A stretch of DNA of 64,000 nucleotides from Ceriagrion tenellum (lineage: Eukaryota > Arthropoda > Insecta > Odonata > Coenagrionidae), in assembly GCA_963169105.1 (NCBI GenBank), contig OY720639.1:52371848-52435847 (forward strand), read 5' to 3'. The translations under genes and the position numbers were made by a program. The notes under the pieces are model-generated. The model searched no databases. It saw only the letters and a list, made by a program, of their open reading frames with translations, and was not told where the DNA came from. The stretch's first letter is position 1, and each line of letters begins with the position of its first letter. Below are positions 51,661 through 63,900 of the stretch, piece after piece.

Positions 51661-51744
51661 TAGGCCGCTTTAACGATTGGCGTCAACTTCAAAAGCACTG
51701 TGCATAACCGACGCATATTGGTGCAATTCTTTTCATTGTTTCAG

Positions 51745-51911
51745 CCGTGGTTAAGACAGTTACTAATTTCGTTGGTAGATCAATCAGACCAACGCAGAAA
51801 ACAAGAAAAGAGCTATTTGAGAAGATTACATGTTTTTCAAGATTAGTTGAACTAATTTCACTTTCGAATCGAAGAACACGATCAAGTTTCTATGATGTCT
51901 CCAAGAGCTAA
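51745..51911 (+). other. Candidate terminal exon
   Basis: TTCTTTTCATTGTTTCAG is a good acceptor ending at 51744. From 51747 one frame is open for 54 codons to a TAA at 51909-51911, giving VVKTVTNFVGRSIRPTQKTR followed by more charged, helix-like sequence. The frame is also open upstream of the acceptor to a stop at 51705, with no ATG. No family is recognised. A frame of this length can occur by chance here, so only the acceptor and composition favour it. Confidence 0.25.
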
Positions 51912-52201
51912 ATTCAAACGTTAAGTGTGTATTTTTAATTTATCTTTGTCTTTTTTCGCAATCCGATTGTCGAAATAGAAAAACACTCCGGAATCACGCT
52001 CACCGTTCTTTATTTTCGCTCGCGACCACCATTGTACACAATAAATACACGAGAAAGCAGTGGATGAAAGATTAAATGGGAAGGTATAAAAATATTCAGC
52101 GTTCTCCGCTGAATGACTGACAATGTCCACCTTTTACGGCAGAGACGCTCAATCCAGTAGCTTATGCATATCAATGGATGCAATATAACGCTCATGGGAG
52201 A

Positions 52202-52525
52202 TCAAGTGGAAGTGACTAGAGAAATTTGCTCCACATCCCATATATCTTGATACGAATTCCAGCAGTGGTTAGAGTTATCACTGAAATTCCAACCTCCACT
52301 TAGGTGCTGAATGGAGAGTGACATAACCGATAAATTATGTCCAATATTTAGTGAGAATTTTAGATCCACGGTGGTTCGAATAAATTGACTCAGTCGTAAT
52401 TTCACTCTATAATACAAACCGACCATGTTTTCAACACCATGTGTCATAATCAAGGAAATTACAACTGCGACATTTAAGTGCACCAATAGAATATTTCCAC
52501 TAAGTGACGCCTGAAACGCTTTCAT
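52202..52525 (-). other. 107-codon ATG-initiated ORF, unassigned
   Basis: The frame starts at a true ATG and has a hydrophobic segment near its N-terminus (GNILLVHLNVAVVISLIM) that could be a signal anchor. The C-terminal half is polar, with several Asn, Ser and Trp. I recognise no family and no splice context. It could be an orphan gene, part of a membrane-protein exon, or chance. Confidence 0.2.
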
Positions 52526-52719
52526 GAGAATTTTAGAATTATTTCATCATTTGGTCATTATTTAATTTTACAAGATGGAGAGCACTTCTACATAACTTAG
52601 TAAATAGAATTTTTTTAAATTTGCTAAAAATTTTGCAGGAGGATAAATTGTCTCAGACCACGAAAACTCTTGACTGATTCCTCTTGTTTTAGGCCCTTAA
52701 CTGATCCGTTCAATAAGGC

Positions 52720-53250
52720 CGATTGCGCATTTTAATGCCTCGCAATATTCCCCTTGCGCTCTGGTGCCGTATGGTCCCATCTATTTTCTTCTTTAATCTA
52801 TTCCCCACCTCCGCAAGCCCGCTTCTCTTCATACCATGCCCTTACTCACCCTTCTCCTCCCAACTCCCTACTTCATACCCTTCCCACCACTTTTTGCTCG
52901 AAACACCCGGTATCCCCTTCACCACCCACCCTCAATGCAACGACCCTCCCTTACAAGCGTCCCCGGAGACTAAGAGGGGGTGGGAATAAGGGGTGGGGTG
53001 AAAGAGGGGAGGTTTGGCGGGCAAAACGCGTCTGGGAAAGTAGGGAGGGGTTTGGAGAGGATGAGGTGGTATGGGGTAACGCGGGTAGGTATACTATGTA
53101 GGGGGTTGTGGAGGGATAAAGGCGTGAGAGACGGAGGGTGAGTGATACGGTGGTTGTTTGCGCCGGGATGGATGGGAAGAATGTGATGGCGAGAAAGGGA
53201 TAAACGAAAAGGGAAAGCGGACAAATGTGGAAGGCAGGCGGGGAGAGCGT
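52720..53250. other. Island with abrupt strand-skew reversal
   Basis: From about 52790 to 52970 the plus strand is C/T-rich. From about 52976 to 53245 it is G/A-rich, with runs such as AGAGGGGGTGGGAATAAGGG. The two sides show loose inverted similarity but I could not establish a clean palindrome. Open frames on both strands reflect composition. Confidence 0.45.
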
Positions 53251-53310
53251 GATCTACATGTACATCTACGTGGTACCCTGCAAGCCACCTGAAGGGTTAT
53301 TGGAAGGGAA
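53249..53310 (+). repeat. Fragment of a TACATCTACGTGG...GCAAGCCACC repeat
   Basis: TACATGTACATCTACGTGGT followed by ACCCTGCAAGCCACCTGAAGG resembles, from memory, the start of a dispersed repeat common in arthropod genomes (TACATCTACAT...CGCAAGCCACCTGA...GGCGGAGGG). Only the first 45 bases or so are recognisable. Confidence 0.4.
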
Positions 53311-53883
53311 AGACTTCACACCAAGTATGTTCTAACCGTCATACACTTTACCTTACTTTCAATAGCTAATAGTCGAAAAACATGCTCAAACAGGCTTAGT
53401 TATTGGCAAAATAGCCAAAAAGTAATAATTCAAGTTCGTGATTAAATAGAATTAATGAATTTTAATTTTCAAGAAAATATTAGTAGTAAATATGGTGAAC
53501 AATATATAACATCTAAATTACAAAGATTTCAATGTATCCAACATTATTGGCGAATCAGGCGAAGCTGTTACCAAGCAGTTTCCCTCATGATACGGACATT
53601 TTAAAAAATGCACACGCCCGAACCATGAGTCAGTCAGTAATAAATAGTCCGTAATACAAGAAATTAAATAGGAGCGCCTCTGCCATCTATTAACGCATAT
53701 CTGGCTTTACGATAAGGAACAAAATCACACGAAAGGACACGTAGCCTCTTATGTAGTAGATTTTCATAATTAGTAACTTCAGTATATATCAATATCAGTA
53801 AGTATCAATATTCCAAAAGCTAAGCAGCCACTAATTACTACTCCACTCATGCACGATCGACACTAAAACACTTTTCATTGCAG

Positions 53884-53961
53884 GGTGCATTCGCCTACGT
53901 CCGGGCGTGCTAGCATGCGAAACATACAAAATTACTACAAAATTGCACATATAATGACTTG
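53884..53961 (+). other. Candidate internal exon (78 bp)
   Basis: CACTTTTCATTGCAG ends at 53883 and TTG followed by GTGAGAG begins the right intron at 53962; both fit splice consensus. One frame is open across it (VHSPTSGRASMRNIQNYYKI, continuing to the donor). No family is recognised. It may be chance. Confidence 0.2.
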
Positions 53962-53969
53962 GTGAGAGA

Positions 53970-55680
53970 GAAACGGGAAAGAGGAAAATAGAAAGTGCAT
54001 TACTTCTTTATATTCTGAATTCTGTGTGCTGGCCATAATAGGTGGATCATATTTGCAAAGCAAGTAAGTATTCGATTTGGAACCCAAAGACGCCATTTGT
54101 CATAATTGCGGATAAAAAACGCTGTTTATTATCCACTTCGGCCAGAGCTAAAATTAGTAGGGACTGAATTCATATTCGAAAACCCGGTTCCAAATTTGGG
54201 ACGAAATCGATGTCTTGAATGTTTACTCCATGCTAATTTCTGCACGCGGTGGCGCTGTCCGAGCATTCGCTGATCTGTGCGCCTGAAATAAACTGCACCA
54301 TATTGTTTTGACAGAGTTACCACATTTTTTTACAAAATATTCACGGCTAGTTCCGTTGAACCAATTCAGTTCGACCAATAGAGAGAGTTCTTCATTACAA
54401 TTTACACAATTCCTGGAAAAATTATATTGGCACATTCCAGCTTCACCCCGATAGTAAAGAAACTACTCCACTGAAGCCCTCGACTGGCCTGATTTCCCGT
54501 GACCCGTCTCTGAATATAACAATCGGAAGTAAAATAAGTATTGCACTTATTTATATTCCCTGTCGCGATAATCGAATGCGATTCATTCTTTTATCAGATA
54601 CAATGACGTCATTTATACTGTTCGATTTAAGCGTACTGAATTCAGTTCGATTTGCAGTAATGAAATAAGCATCGAGCAAAAGGTCCTAAAGGGTCATTCA
54701 ATCCGATTAAATATATTATTTTCACATGAACCATCTGTATCGGCAGAGTAATAGTAAAGATGCCAAGGAATAGCATTCTGGCGTTGGCTTCCGAGGTGGT
54801 TTTGAACACACCACTGTTCGTGTTTCTCATGCAAAAGTAAATTTTTCTATGTATCAATGTTATGGCGTGTTGCGAAGCATGTGATGGCTGTCTATAACTC
54901 TTCCACCATCAATATTACCTTCAATTTTAACACGTTAATCTACAAGTTACCCATAGTGTAACTTAATGCAGCGTGAGCCGTGATTTCTCTGACTACCGAT
55001 GTGCTGCCCGACCGAGGCTTGCCACCCACTAACGGCGCAAATTCCAAAATGCACAAATGAATATCATCCTTCTATCCCTCCAACTCCATTTTTCTTCCTG
55101 TATCTTCAAATCCATTCCCTTCAAAGTAGGACTGACATCGTACAAAATAGGACTGATTCATTGGGACCAGCGGTATTTTTACGCAACATTTGTACTACTG
55201 TTTATTGAGTTGGGAAACACTACGCCGGGGACTATTTTTTAAAAATGGTACAGGGATGGCAACCAAAATTTGAATTTTAGCAAGAGGGGTGACATGGAAA
55301 ATGGACCAGGTCTGAAAAAGTTAAAATTACTCGGAGGCATTAATCAATCCTCCTGTTAGATTACTACGTGCGATTACGCTTATGCTGAGAGAGAAGTTAC
55401 ATTCGAACCACATCCGGACTCAAAAACAATGTATCAAGGGACTCACTTGAGTCTAAAAAAAGATTTGTAGTAGCTCGCAGTCATCTCCCTTCTTGGTTCA
55501 ATGGGGTTTATTTCAAATTCTTGAAGAAAAAAATTCCTGGATTCCAACGCTCAAGTTCCTCGTGATGAATAGATACCCATTTGTCGTGAGAAAGAAGTTC
55601 ACTTTGGAATACATAGCGGTAAAATAATATTCCTGGCCTTCCTCTTCTTTGACTTCGCAGTTTCCTCACCACGGTGGCTC
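53970..55680. other. Non-coding stretch
   Basis: No gene recognised. Short frames at 54129-54435 (minus) and 54999-55242 (plus) have no identifiable domain. Confidence 0.45.
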
Positions 55681-56159
55681 CCTTTTCATTAATTTTATTT
55701 CATTTATTTTTCAGCAGTTTAACATCGATTTTCCATCAGGCACATGCCTGTTGACGGGACACATGTAAAATTAAACATAATAATATAATATTTTTCCTCT
55801 TCTCCCAACAAACTATAACAACTCAGGCTTATAGACTTCAACATCAACAGAAATGCATCTTGCTAAAAAAATAACCGCAAATATAACAGCAAAAAACAAC
55901 AATAAAAATGCACCTTGATAAAAAACAGTCTTTTACAATTCCATTAACATTTGTCTATGTAGAACCCTTTTTACAATTTTTGAAACTAATTACATTTTCT
56001 TTCTTTTCTTTCTCCAACTCTCCAAAGTATTTATTTAATAATTTTGGGAGAATATACTGCCTATCACGTTCACCATATTTATTATTTATTTTAGACACGA
56101 CAAAAAAGTTCCTCTTGTATTTCCATAAGTTAAGGCAGTTAAGTAGTCTTCCTTGTCCT

Positions 56160-56643
56160 TATACTTACAAAGTAAGGTAAAGTAAAGGAGATATTTAGGT
56201 AACAGAACGTTATTATTTATGTACAAGCACCGTATATTGTTTTGAACATTACCATAGTTAAGAATGTTTAGTAAATTCTTTTGTATTGTATTGACTCTAA
56301 TTATATGGTGATGTGATGAAAAGCCCCAAACTTCAATACCATATGTAAAACTTCAATAGGATTCAAACTGCGAAAAGTATAAGATTCCCCTACAATTCAT
56401 GGGTAATAGATGAATGGTATTTTTGAGTCTCATTACAATATATCTCAACTTTCTACAGAGATTCATTATGTGGATATCCGACTGAAAGAGGCAATCAACT
56501 GTCAACCCAAGATATATAAATTGTGACACATTTTTAAGTCTGTTACAATTACATTTAAGAGGCATTATTCTTAAACAATCACAAGAATGACAAAGGACAT
56601 TTACATCACATTGTATAGGGGTGTATGGCGAGTGAATATTCAT
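56160..56643 (-). pseudogene. LINE thumb and C-terminal region (relic)
   Basis: After the YADD block the minus strand encodes FIYLGLTVDCLF and LCRKLRYIVMRLKN, the YLGxxxD and connecting helix that follow the palm in this group. It then encodes YGIEVWG (56344-56324) and, downstream, VNTIQKNLLNILNYGNVQ, matching the YGIxxWG...LQKRxLRII block. The remaining tail is lysine and leucine rich and interrupted. Confidence 0.8.
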
Positions 56644-56710
56644 AGTAACAGTCTTTTTTGTAATTTATACGTCTTCCATAATGAGACCATTTTAAGAAGT
56701 TAGTAATATC

Positions 56711-57491
56711 TTATTGTAACATTAGCTCAGCCATCTCAAAATTCTTATGTCCCACTAATAGCATGGTATCATCAGCATACTGTAAATGCTTACAATATTT
56801 AATAACATTTTTCATATCATTCACATAAATATTAAACAACAGCGGACCCAAAATAGACACCAGTGGAACCCCTTGTTGTATTTTGAACACATCACTACAT
56901 GCATCATAAATTTTAACCCTAAGTTTCCTATCATAGAGGTAATTTTGGATCCATTTCTGCTCCTTTTTTAAAATTCCGTATTTACCGAACAGCAAGCACA
57001 ATATTTGATGATCGACCATGTCAAACGCTTTGGAATAGTCGACACATATTGCAATGACATGGTTTCCCTTATTAAAGTTGTTACAGACATATTTCGGCAG
57101 TTCAATTAGAGCCTCTACGGTACCAATTCCTGTCTGAATTCATATTGTGTTTCACTTAATATGGAATTTTCCTCTACGTACTTCCTTAGGTGAGTTGCAA
57201 CAAACCGTTCTACATTTTATCTTATATGGATGAAATAGATATTGGTCTGAAATTAAAAAGTGGGTTGCATGGCCCGCTCTTATATATTAGCCTCCTTGCT
57301 TCTTTAAGGCAATCAGGGACAGTACTCTCATCTGAGCTCAGATTAATTAATTTAGTTAATACTGGACATTCTAGAGCTTTGATTAACTTCAAGTCATGTA
57401 TTCTAATATTATCGGCACCTGGAGCACAGTCATGCATGCTATCTATTATTTTGCTAACCTGTCCATCACAAACTTTGATAGGTTTAAGCAA
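56711..57491 (-). pseudogene. LINE reverse transcriptase domain (relic)
   Basis: The N-terminal part (57491-57222) has CAPGADNIRIHDLKLI and NFRPISISS, the usual PGxDxIxxxxLK and YRPIS blocks. After a gap and frameshift near 57130, VEALIELPKY leads into CVDYSKAFDMVDHQIL. The first catalytic Asp motif, DYSKAFD, lies at 57043-57020. The next blocks are QGVPLVSILGPLLFNIYVND and LQYADDTMLL, with the YADD catalytic pair at 56779-56768. The palm motifs survive, but frame breaks between blocks show it cannot make a full enzyme. Confidence 0.9.
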
Positions 57492-57998
57492 TAATCATTC
57501 ACTTCCCCTATAGTATAATCTTTTACAAAAATGTTATTACATGCATGAGAATTATCTTCTATACATTACTTAAAATAATTTGCAAAGTCATTTGCAACAG
57601 TTTGATATGTTTTTGAATTGCACATATTAACCTCAATGAGTTCATCCACGGATTTTTTACCTTTGACACCGACTAGTTTGTTAATTTATGTCAAAGTGTC
57701 TTTTGAGTTTCTAGTACCTATTTTCCTGAATTTTTGTTCTTAATACTATTTTTTAGTCTTACGAATCAAAGCATCCACCCTCTTTCTACACTTAGTGCAC
57801 ATCAATCTAAAGGAATCATTACTAGGAACATTCTTCCATTTTTTAAACAATTAATCTCACTTTTAAATTATACAATATTTCTATATTCATCCAGCATTTT
57901 CCAAACATTTTTTACTTTATGTTGAAGTTAATTCTCCTCAGTGCTTGAAGTTTGGCTGCACGAGTTATACATATCGTTAAATATTTAAAATAAATAAG

Positions 57999-58226
57999 TT
58001 ATACATATCGTTTAACAATTTTGCAACACAATTTATTTGAATCACACCAATCCCAGTTAATTTTATTTAGATCCCATGCCTGCCATTGATATTTTAGTTT
58101 ATTTAGTCTTACAATTTTCTTTCTCAGTTTTGTACCTGTTTCTGACAGCACTAAATCACAACCAACTATGTAGTGATCGGAAATCTTACATCTCACTACA
58201 GTAGACAGTAATCCCTTTCGTTTCAA
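57999..58226 (-). pseudogene. LINE endonuclease C-terminal end (relic)
   Basis: The frame contains CKISDHYIVGCDLVLSET, matching the SDHxxI/V motif near the end of the AP endonuclease domain of non-LTR retrotransposons. It is followed by a charged linker. The N-terminal endonuclease motifs are absent because the insertion is truncated. A short direct copy of AGTTATACATATCGTT occurs at 57963-57978 and 57997-58012, just past this piece. Confidence 0.7.
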
Positions 58227-58239
58227 CTCTTGAAACCAT

Positions 58240-59970
58240 CACCACAGAGAGCTGAATGTTTATAGCATTGATTCCAGCGCACACAAATCGGAAAAGGTGA
58301 CCTTATGCAAGCAATAGGCTAAGTAAAATCTTTTATGCAACTGATGAAAAAATATCTTTCAGAAAATGAAGACTCTAAAATTTGACGCTTTTCGATATAA
58401 TATCAAAAACACTTCGGGCATCTTAACACCCCCCCATCAAGCCTAAGAATTTGTCTGAAAAATCATAGTCGTCTCATTTTTCCCGCGAGGTTAAATGGTT
58501 TTTCCAGTGCCTGCTTAGGAATTACGCAAGTTCATAGCTTCGAATCGAGCAACTCTATAAGTCAAAACTTGAAGAAGGAACATCCTCACATGGATGAATA
58601 GGAATTTGTAGACTCATATTTTCAACGGAGGAGTCATACGTACAGGAATAAAAAGGAAGTTAGCCCCTAAAGTCGAGCCTGGCACTCAATACCAACTGAG
58701 GATTTCTGTTTGCCTTAATTCCATACTTCTACACTTTACTGCAATTTCAATTCACTATCACGTCCAAGAATTTAAACCATAGTCCGATCATAAACAGAGT
58801 AAAGTCAAGACCGTAATGATGTCTTTTCGTATTAGCTCGCAGCTTTTTACAAGTGCACAGGTCTATTTTTGCATTTAACGATAAAAATGCTTCATGCAAG
58901 ATGAGGAAAAATCATCATATCGATAACGTTCAAGTTAACTAACCGACGGTCTAATGCACTAAATTTAACAAATGAATTCTCATCTCATTAACGCGATGTC
59001 TACATAACCTGCCGGTAGCAGACAACCAGACACGAAAAAACCGGACCCAAGAATTTTGCTCGCAAATCCAGGCACTATGTACAACCGAATATATCCAGAT
59101 ATCGTATTTTTGCGTCCCCTTTCAATCCCTAATACCTCACCCACTCCGTATCTCCCCAAAAGGCAGCAAATTTCCCGCTGCCATCTCATCGGAAATTTTT
59201 CATGTTGTTCCCAAGAAGGGGAGAAGAGGGAAGAACTACGTTTATGGGATACACTTAGATTTATATGATACGGGAGTGGAAGTCGAAGAACGCACTCAGA
59301 AATGGAAACATCTAGAGCTGTATTGGGGTGAAGTATGAAAAAAAACTGAACTCCCTACAGAAAGGGAAAGATGTCGGAAGTGTCTCATTGTAATACCCCG
59401 AAACCGAAAACCTACGCTCCAGTCCAGCTGTTATCTTATCCTGCACTCAGTGAAGATGCATGAGGGTTTCTGAGGCGTTACGAGAAATAGATGGACGATG
59501 AAAAAAGAATATTTATCACATATTCGAGTTGCACATGGTAACATGGTAAATCTTAAAAAAAATAGCGAGCCAATTGAAAAATCACTCGGAGCATTTAGGT
59601 TTGGAACCGTAAAACATTTTCTGCCCCCATTGTATTTAAAATTGTGATTAATATCATCCAGTCAGTAGTTATTTACGCCTAATGTAGCATCATAATACTT
59701 AGACTCTAACCTCTAACGATTAATGAACCCGCAGGAACTCATGTAGGCACTACCACCTCATATTTACCCAACTACTATCAATGCCGGATCAGAAAAGAAG
59801 GAACACAAGCCAAGCAACGTCGTTTCATCATTATGAATTCCACAAAAAAGAGCCGAAATATGATGGCCAAGCATTTCAAAACTATATATTTATTAAAATT
59901 ATGCACAGAAAACTTTTTCAAGTTTAATGTTTTAAGCAATATTTTATTTTTAAATAGAAGCAGCTAAAAT
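58240..59970. other. Non-coding stretch
   Basis: No gene recognised. A frame on each strand at 58980-59268 is open but unassigned. Confidence 0.45.
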
Positions 59971-60759
59971 AACAAATGATACCGCAGATTTTCATCCGCG
60001 ATGATGTTTGGCTTTATTTACGACTGCTAAAATTGAGTGTAGGTATTTCACTAATTATACTTGCAATAAACTTGAAAGCAAGACGGAAGTATTATCATCT
60101 GGATGCCTACTGTTGCGATTTAGCCACTATTATAAATAGTTGCAATGAAACGATGTAATGAATGCGGAATTTCTCTACCTTCTTCTACAATAGAAAACGG
60201 AACATTTCCCTTCAAATGTTATGATTTTCAGCAACCTCTTCCATGTTTCAACCACAATCTCTCAGCTATGGACTTTTCAGAAGTAAATAAATCATTAACC
60301 GAGCTTCTTCTATGCAAAATAAGGGCACAGTGAGTTCAAAAGTTTGCATCATTTGAATAAAATAGTTTTTTTTATTTCAACAATTGATGATAATGTATAT
60401 GTGTGTATTTTAATCGAAATTTGTGTGTATTGACGTCGAAAGTACTTGTATAAAGAGTTACCGCTAATGTTAAATAGTAAAACGAAAAATTCCATATTTT
60501 ACGACACCTTCGTCTTATTTATGTTCTACATTTTTAATATTAGCGCTCATGAAGTTCATTAGAAGTCACAAAAAGTCGACAACGATTTCTCGAGTCATAA
60601 ATTTATTAAAAATGACCAGTATTCAATCACCACTGACGTTCAAGTTGTGATTTACATGCCACAGTCCAGAGAGAAGATTTGGTTGACACAATTCCACGTA
60701 GTACCTTCTCTGCTCCTTTAAGTGATGCTAGTCTATCATCTTTATGGTGTCTTGTTTAG

Positions 60760-60931
60760 TCTCCACTGAATCAATTCACGGAGATAACTGTCTCGCAGTC
60801 TTTGCTCTGTTTAAGGTCAGTGGAATAATTGGAACTCCCGCTACATCTCCCTCGCTGATTACAAGGAAACTCATGCGATTTCTTGAAAAGACATGTGCAT
60901 CAGTTCTTGATACAGAGATAATTATGAAGAG
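60760..60931 (+). other. Candidate internal exon (172 bp)
   Basis: TGGTGTCTTGTTTAG ends at 60759 and AAGAG followed by GTAACA starts the next intron at 60932. The frame beginning STESIHGDNCLAVFALFKVS is open to the donor and has balanced composition. A second frame just upstream (from 60665, QREDLVDTIPRSTFSAPLSD) runs into a stop at the acceptor itself. Adjacent protein-like frames at 59976-60333 and 61328-61555 do not join in phase with it at the obvious splice sites, so no gene model can be built. Identity is unknown. Confidence 0.25.
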
Positions 60932-60939
60932 GTAACAGT

Positions 60940-63900
60940 CGTTGACATCTTATCTTAAGCAGAGGCAAAAATATTGGAAGAGGATAATTTAAAAGTAATT
61001 TTATTCAATGCACACGTCAGAATCAGCAACGAAAAGAGATATCAATGTCCGTATTGATAACGTCTCTGCTGTATAGAATCGCATCAGCAGTAGACTTTAT
61101 TTTAGACGCACAAACTGCTAATGCAACGCAACTATATTGTACATCGAAATCCATAACCTAAGACCTCAATCCTAAGTCAGAGAAAACATCCATACGAGAG
61201 GTAGGATCCAAACTCGCAATTTTAAGGTTGTCAGACTGATTCATGATCAATCGGGCTTCCGCGGCCGGTATACAGAATCAGACTGAGTCTAACACTAACC
61301 CACGGTAGCGAGAGTGGAGTAATATAAATGCTTGAAGACTCTTACATTTTTTTATATTTAACAAGTTGCTCCGAAACATTCGCAACTGCTACGGTATTAA
61401 ATTTCTACGCTGTTCTAATGCTACACTATTTGACTTCCTCAGCTAAAAGAAGATGGGTTAATCACTGGACTGAAAGCGAGCTATTTGTGGCCAAACATTC
61501 CTCATTTTCCTCTCCAAACTCATTTGTTATTTCGGCCAAGATATTATTAAAATGAGTCGCAAACAGAAAGCAGGGAATTTTTCCAAGAAGATAAAATCAA
61601 CGGCATAATTTACCCTGTTTCTTCATAGGATCTCATAAAAACTTTTCAATTTTAATGATACAGTTATGTATTCCAATAATGTCACTTATACCATTCACTA
61701 TTATCCCAAAAACGTTCAGGAGCTCATCGCCTTACTCGCTAACGTAAATATATTCAAGGGAAAAGTGCTTTTTGGCATCCTTGAAAGAACAGCATAATGC
61801 TTAAAGCGCACGTAATAATTCATGACCAAGCTAGCACTCGATCGCTTACTGATCCAAGACTCGAATAATAACGCTGATGTCAAGAATCAGAAACTGCTTT
61901 ATCGAGCTATAGAAGAGCAAGATAATTATGCCCAATCCTGTCGAATACCATACATTTCTAAGTCATTCACCAAATCTTAACTGTACCACGGGCTAGTTGC
62001 TATCCAGGAGACTTTCCATAAAATTATTATGTATATCATTAGTGTACTCACGACCATGATTTCCAATAATTTAAATAGAATTTTTATAACAAAGGTACAT
62101 GGTAGGTCATTGGTTTTTTAGTAATACTTTATAATTGTTATGTTTAGTAATCTTGTAATCATAGCATAATATATTCATTCCATAAAATTTCTAAGGGTCT
62201 AAGAAACATAGCGTCAAATAAAAAGACCCACCCTCTTACCACCTAATTTCACCATAATGAATTTGTCCTGTTCGTAGGCGAATTCCATACATTACTCAAC
62301 CACTCCATCCTGAGCTCGACACCCGACACCAAAATTTTAGTAAAATAGTAGACGGCAGAGTATCCTAATTGGCAAGCCAGTGAATTTGGAGTCTAGATAC
62401 CGTGAAATAAAGCACTAAATCTGATGCGACTTCTGAGACATACCTTACTCCACGAAGCAAAGAGCGTGGAAAAGACTTCGCCTGCCATTTTGACTGCATA
62501 TCTCACTAGGCTTCTATCCCTCTCCTTCTGTCTTTATCAGCTCAAATTTTCGGCTGGATGAAAGCGAAAAAAAGAATGTGAATTATTTTCCCTACCCCTC
62601 TCCTCGGAAAGAGGAAATTTCGTTCGCGATTACTTCCCCCATCCACCCTCACTCGTTATCGGTTGCAAGAGAGGATGAGAGATGCAGGAGGATGAAATGG
62701 GTAAAAAAATCTACTTCCCATGCCCCGAGAATAAGCAATCGGAGGAATAAACGGTTTTCGAAGAAGGCTCAACTCGGAGAAGCATGAATGCATGTGGGGG
62801 GAAAAATAATATTCCACAGATCGATACGGGAGTAGGAATGTGTGGTATTACGAGTGGATAACTCCGGTTCCGAAGCATCCAAATACTCACATGGTCCTTT
62901 TTTGATTTAAACGTGTATGCGGGAGATATCCACTTTCCTTATATCATTAGTCCTATCTATGCATACACTTAGACACCATAATGATGCTCGTAAAATAACT
63001 GACCCGATTAATCCACAAGCCTTTATTTCTTTACAAAGGATGCTCCAAACCTCGGTCATTGCAATTTTATTTCTAACCAGAGTTTTTATTGAGAGCTGTA
63101 CGTGAATTTCGGAACCAACGTTCCAAAACATGATCTCCACAAAAATAAACTAAGTAACAGGCTGAACAATGTACAGCATATATAACTTACACTTGAAATA
63201 GGTAAATCTCAACTGGCAAGCGTAAGCATAAAATCCGAATGCCATGAATTTAGTTGGAGTTCTCTAATAAAAGGAATGATCCATGAAAATGAGTTTAATG
63301 TAAAATTTCGATTTCAGTTTACATACCTGAGAATATAACTATGGTAACTTGAAATGATGCTTCTAATTTGATGTTTCAAATTGAAAATTACGTAGGCATT
63401 GTGGACATTTCCCAACGAGCATACGAAGCAAATATAAATGCATGACGATTATTAAAGCAAGGAAACTTGGTTTGGCTTTTCCTTATGAATCGTAGAAGAG
63501 ATAATATCTCATTTATTCTCATTTACTTACACTTAGTTATTTTTATTCTTTTTATTCTTAAATTAAAATACGCGGAAAGAAAAAAATCTTAACATATTTA
63601 TAATGAAGCTGTAGGAACAATTTAAAACGTGCAGTGAATTTATTAAAAAGTACCCGTCTGTTAAAATTCATTCGGCAGTTACAAGTAGTGAAAATGAATC
63701 ACTATTAATAAAAAACTTTTTCTACTTTTCCATGGAATAGAGAATTTTACAGAATACTTCTCGCTCTGAAGCAGTTCTTATGGTTCTGGACTAAGCAAAA
63801 GTTATTCATTGGCCACTGATGAAGCAATCAGCCAATGTTTGTTATAGAAATGTATGTACCCTTATTCGTTTTAAGGCCGCTCACACAGTACAATATATTT

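Larger units (their letters stand above)
55690..58232 (-). mobile_element. Degenerate, 5'-truncated LINE (non-LTR retrotransposon)
   Basis: On the minus strand the parts of a single LINE ORF2-type protein occur in order. They are the end of an AP-type endonuclease (57999-58226), an RT entry region (57222-57491), the RT palm (about 56711-57110), a thumb-like segment (56353-56643) and a C-terminal tail (about 56160-56345). Motifs and layout fit the CR1/jockey-like group. The 5' end is missing upstream of about 58232. The 3' end is taken near 55690, where the minus strand runs into an A-rich stretch, AAAATAAATGAAATAAAATT. No target-site duplication was found. Several stops and frameshifts mean the copy is inactive. 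Confidence 0.85.

Noticed and set aside
51053..51707. Pair of plus frames as a proline-rich protein
   Set aside because: Their length is explained by the C-rich, stop-poor composition; no repeat periodicity or domain was seen.
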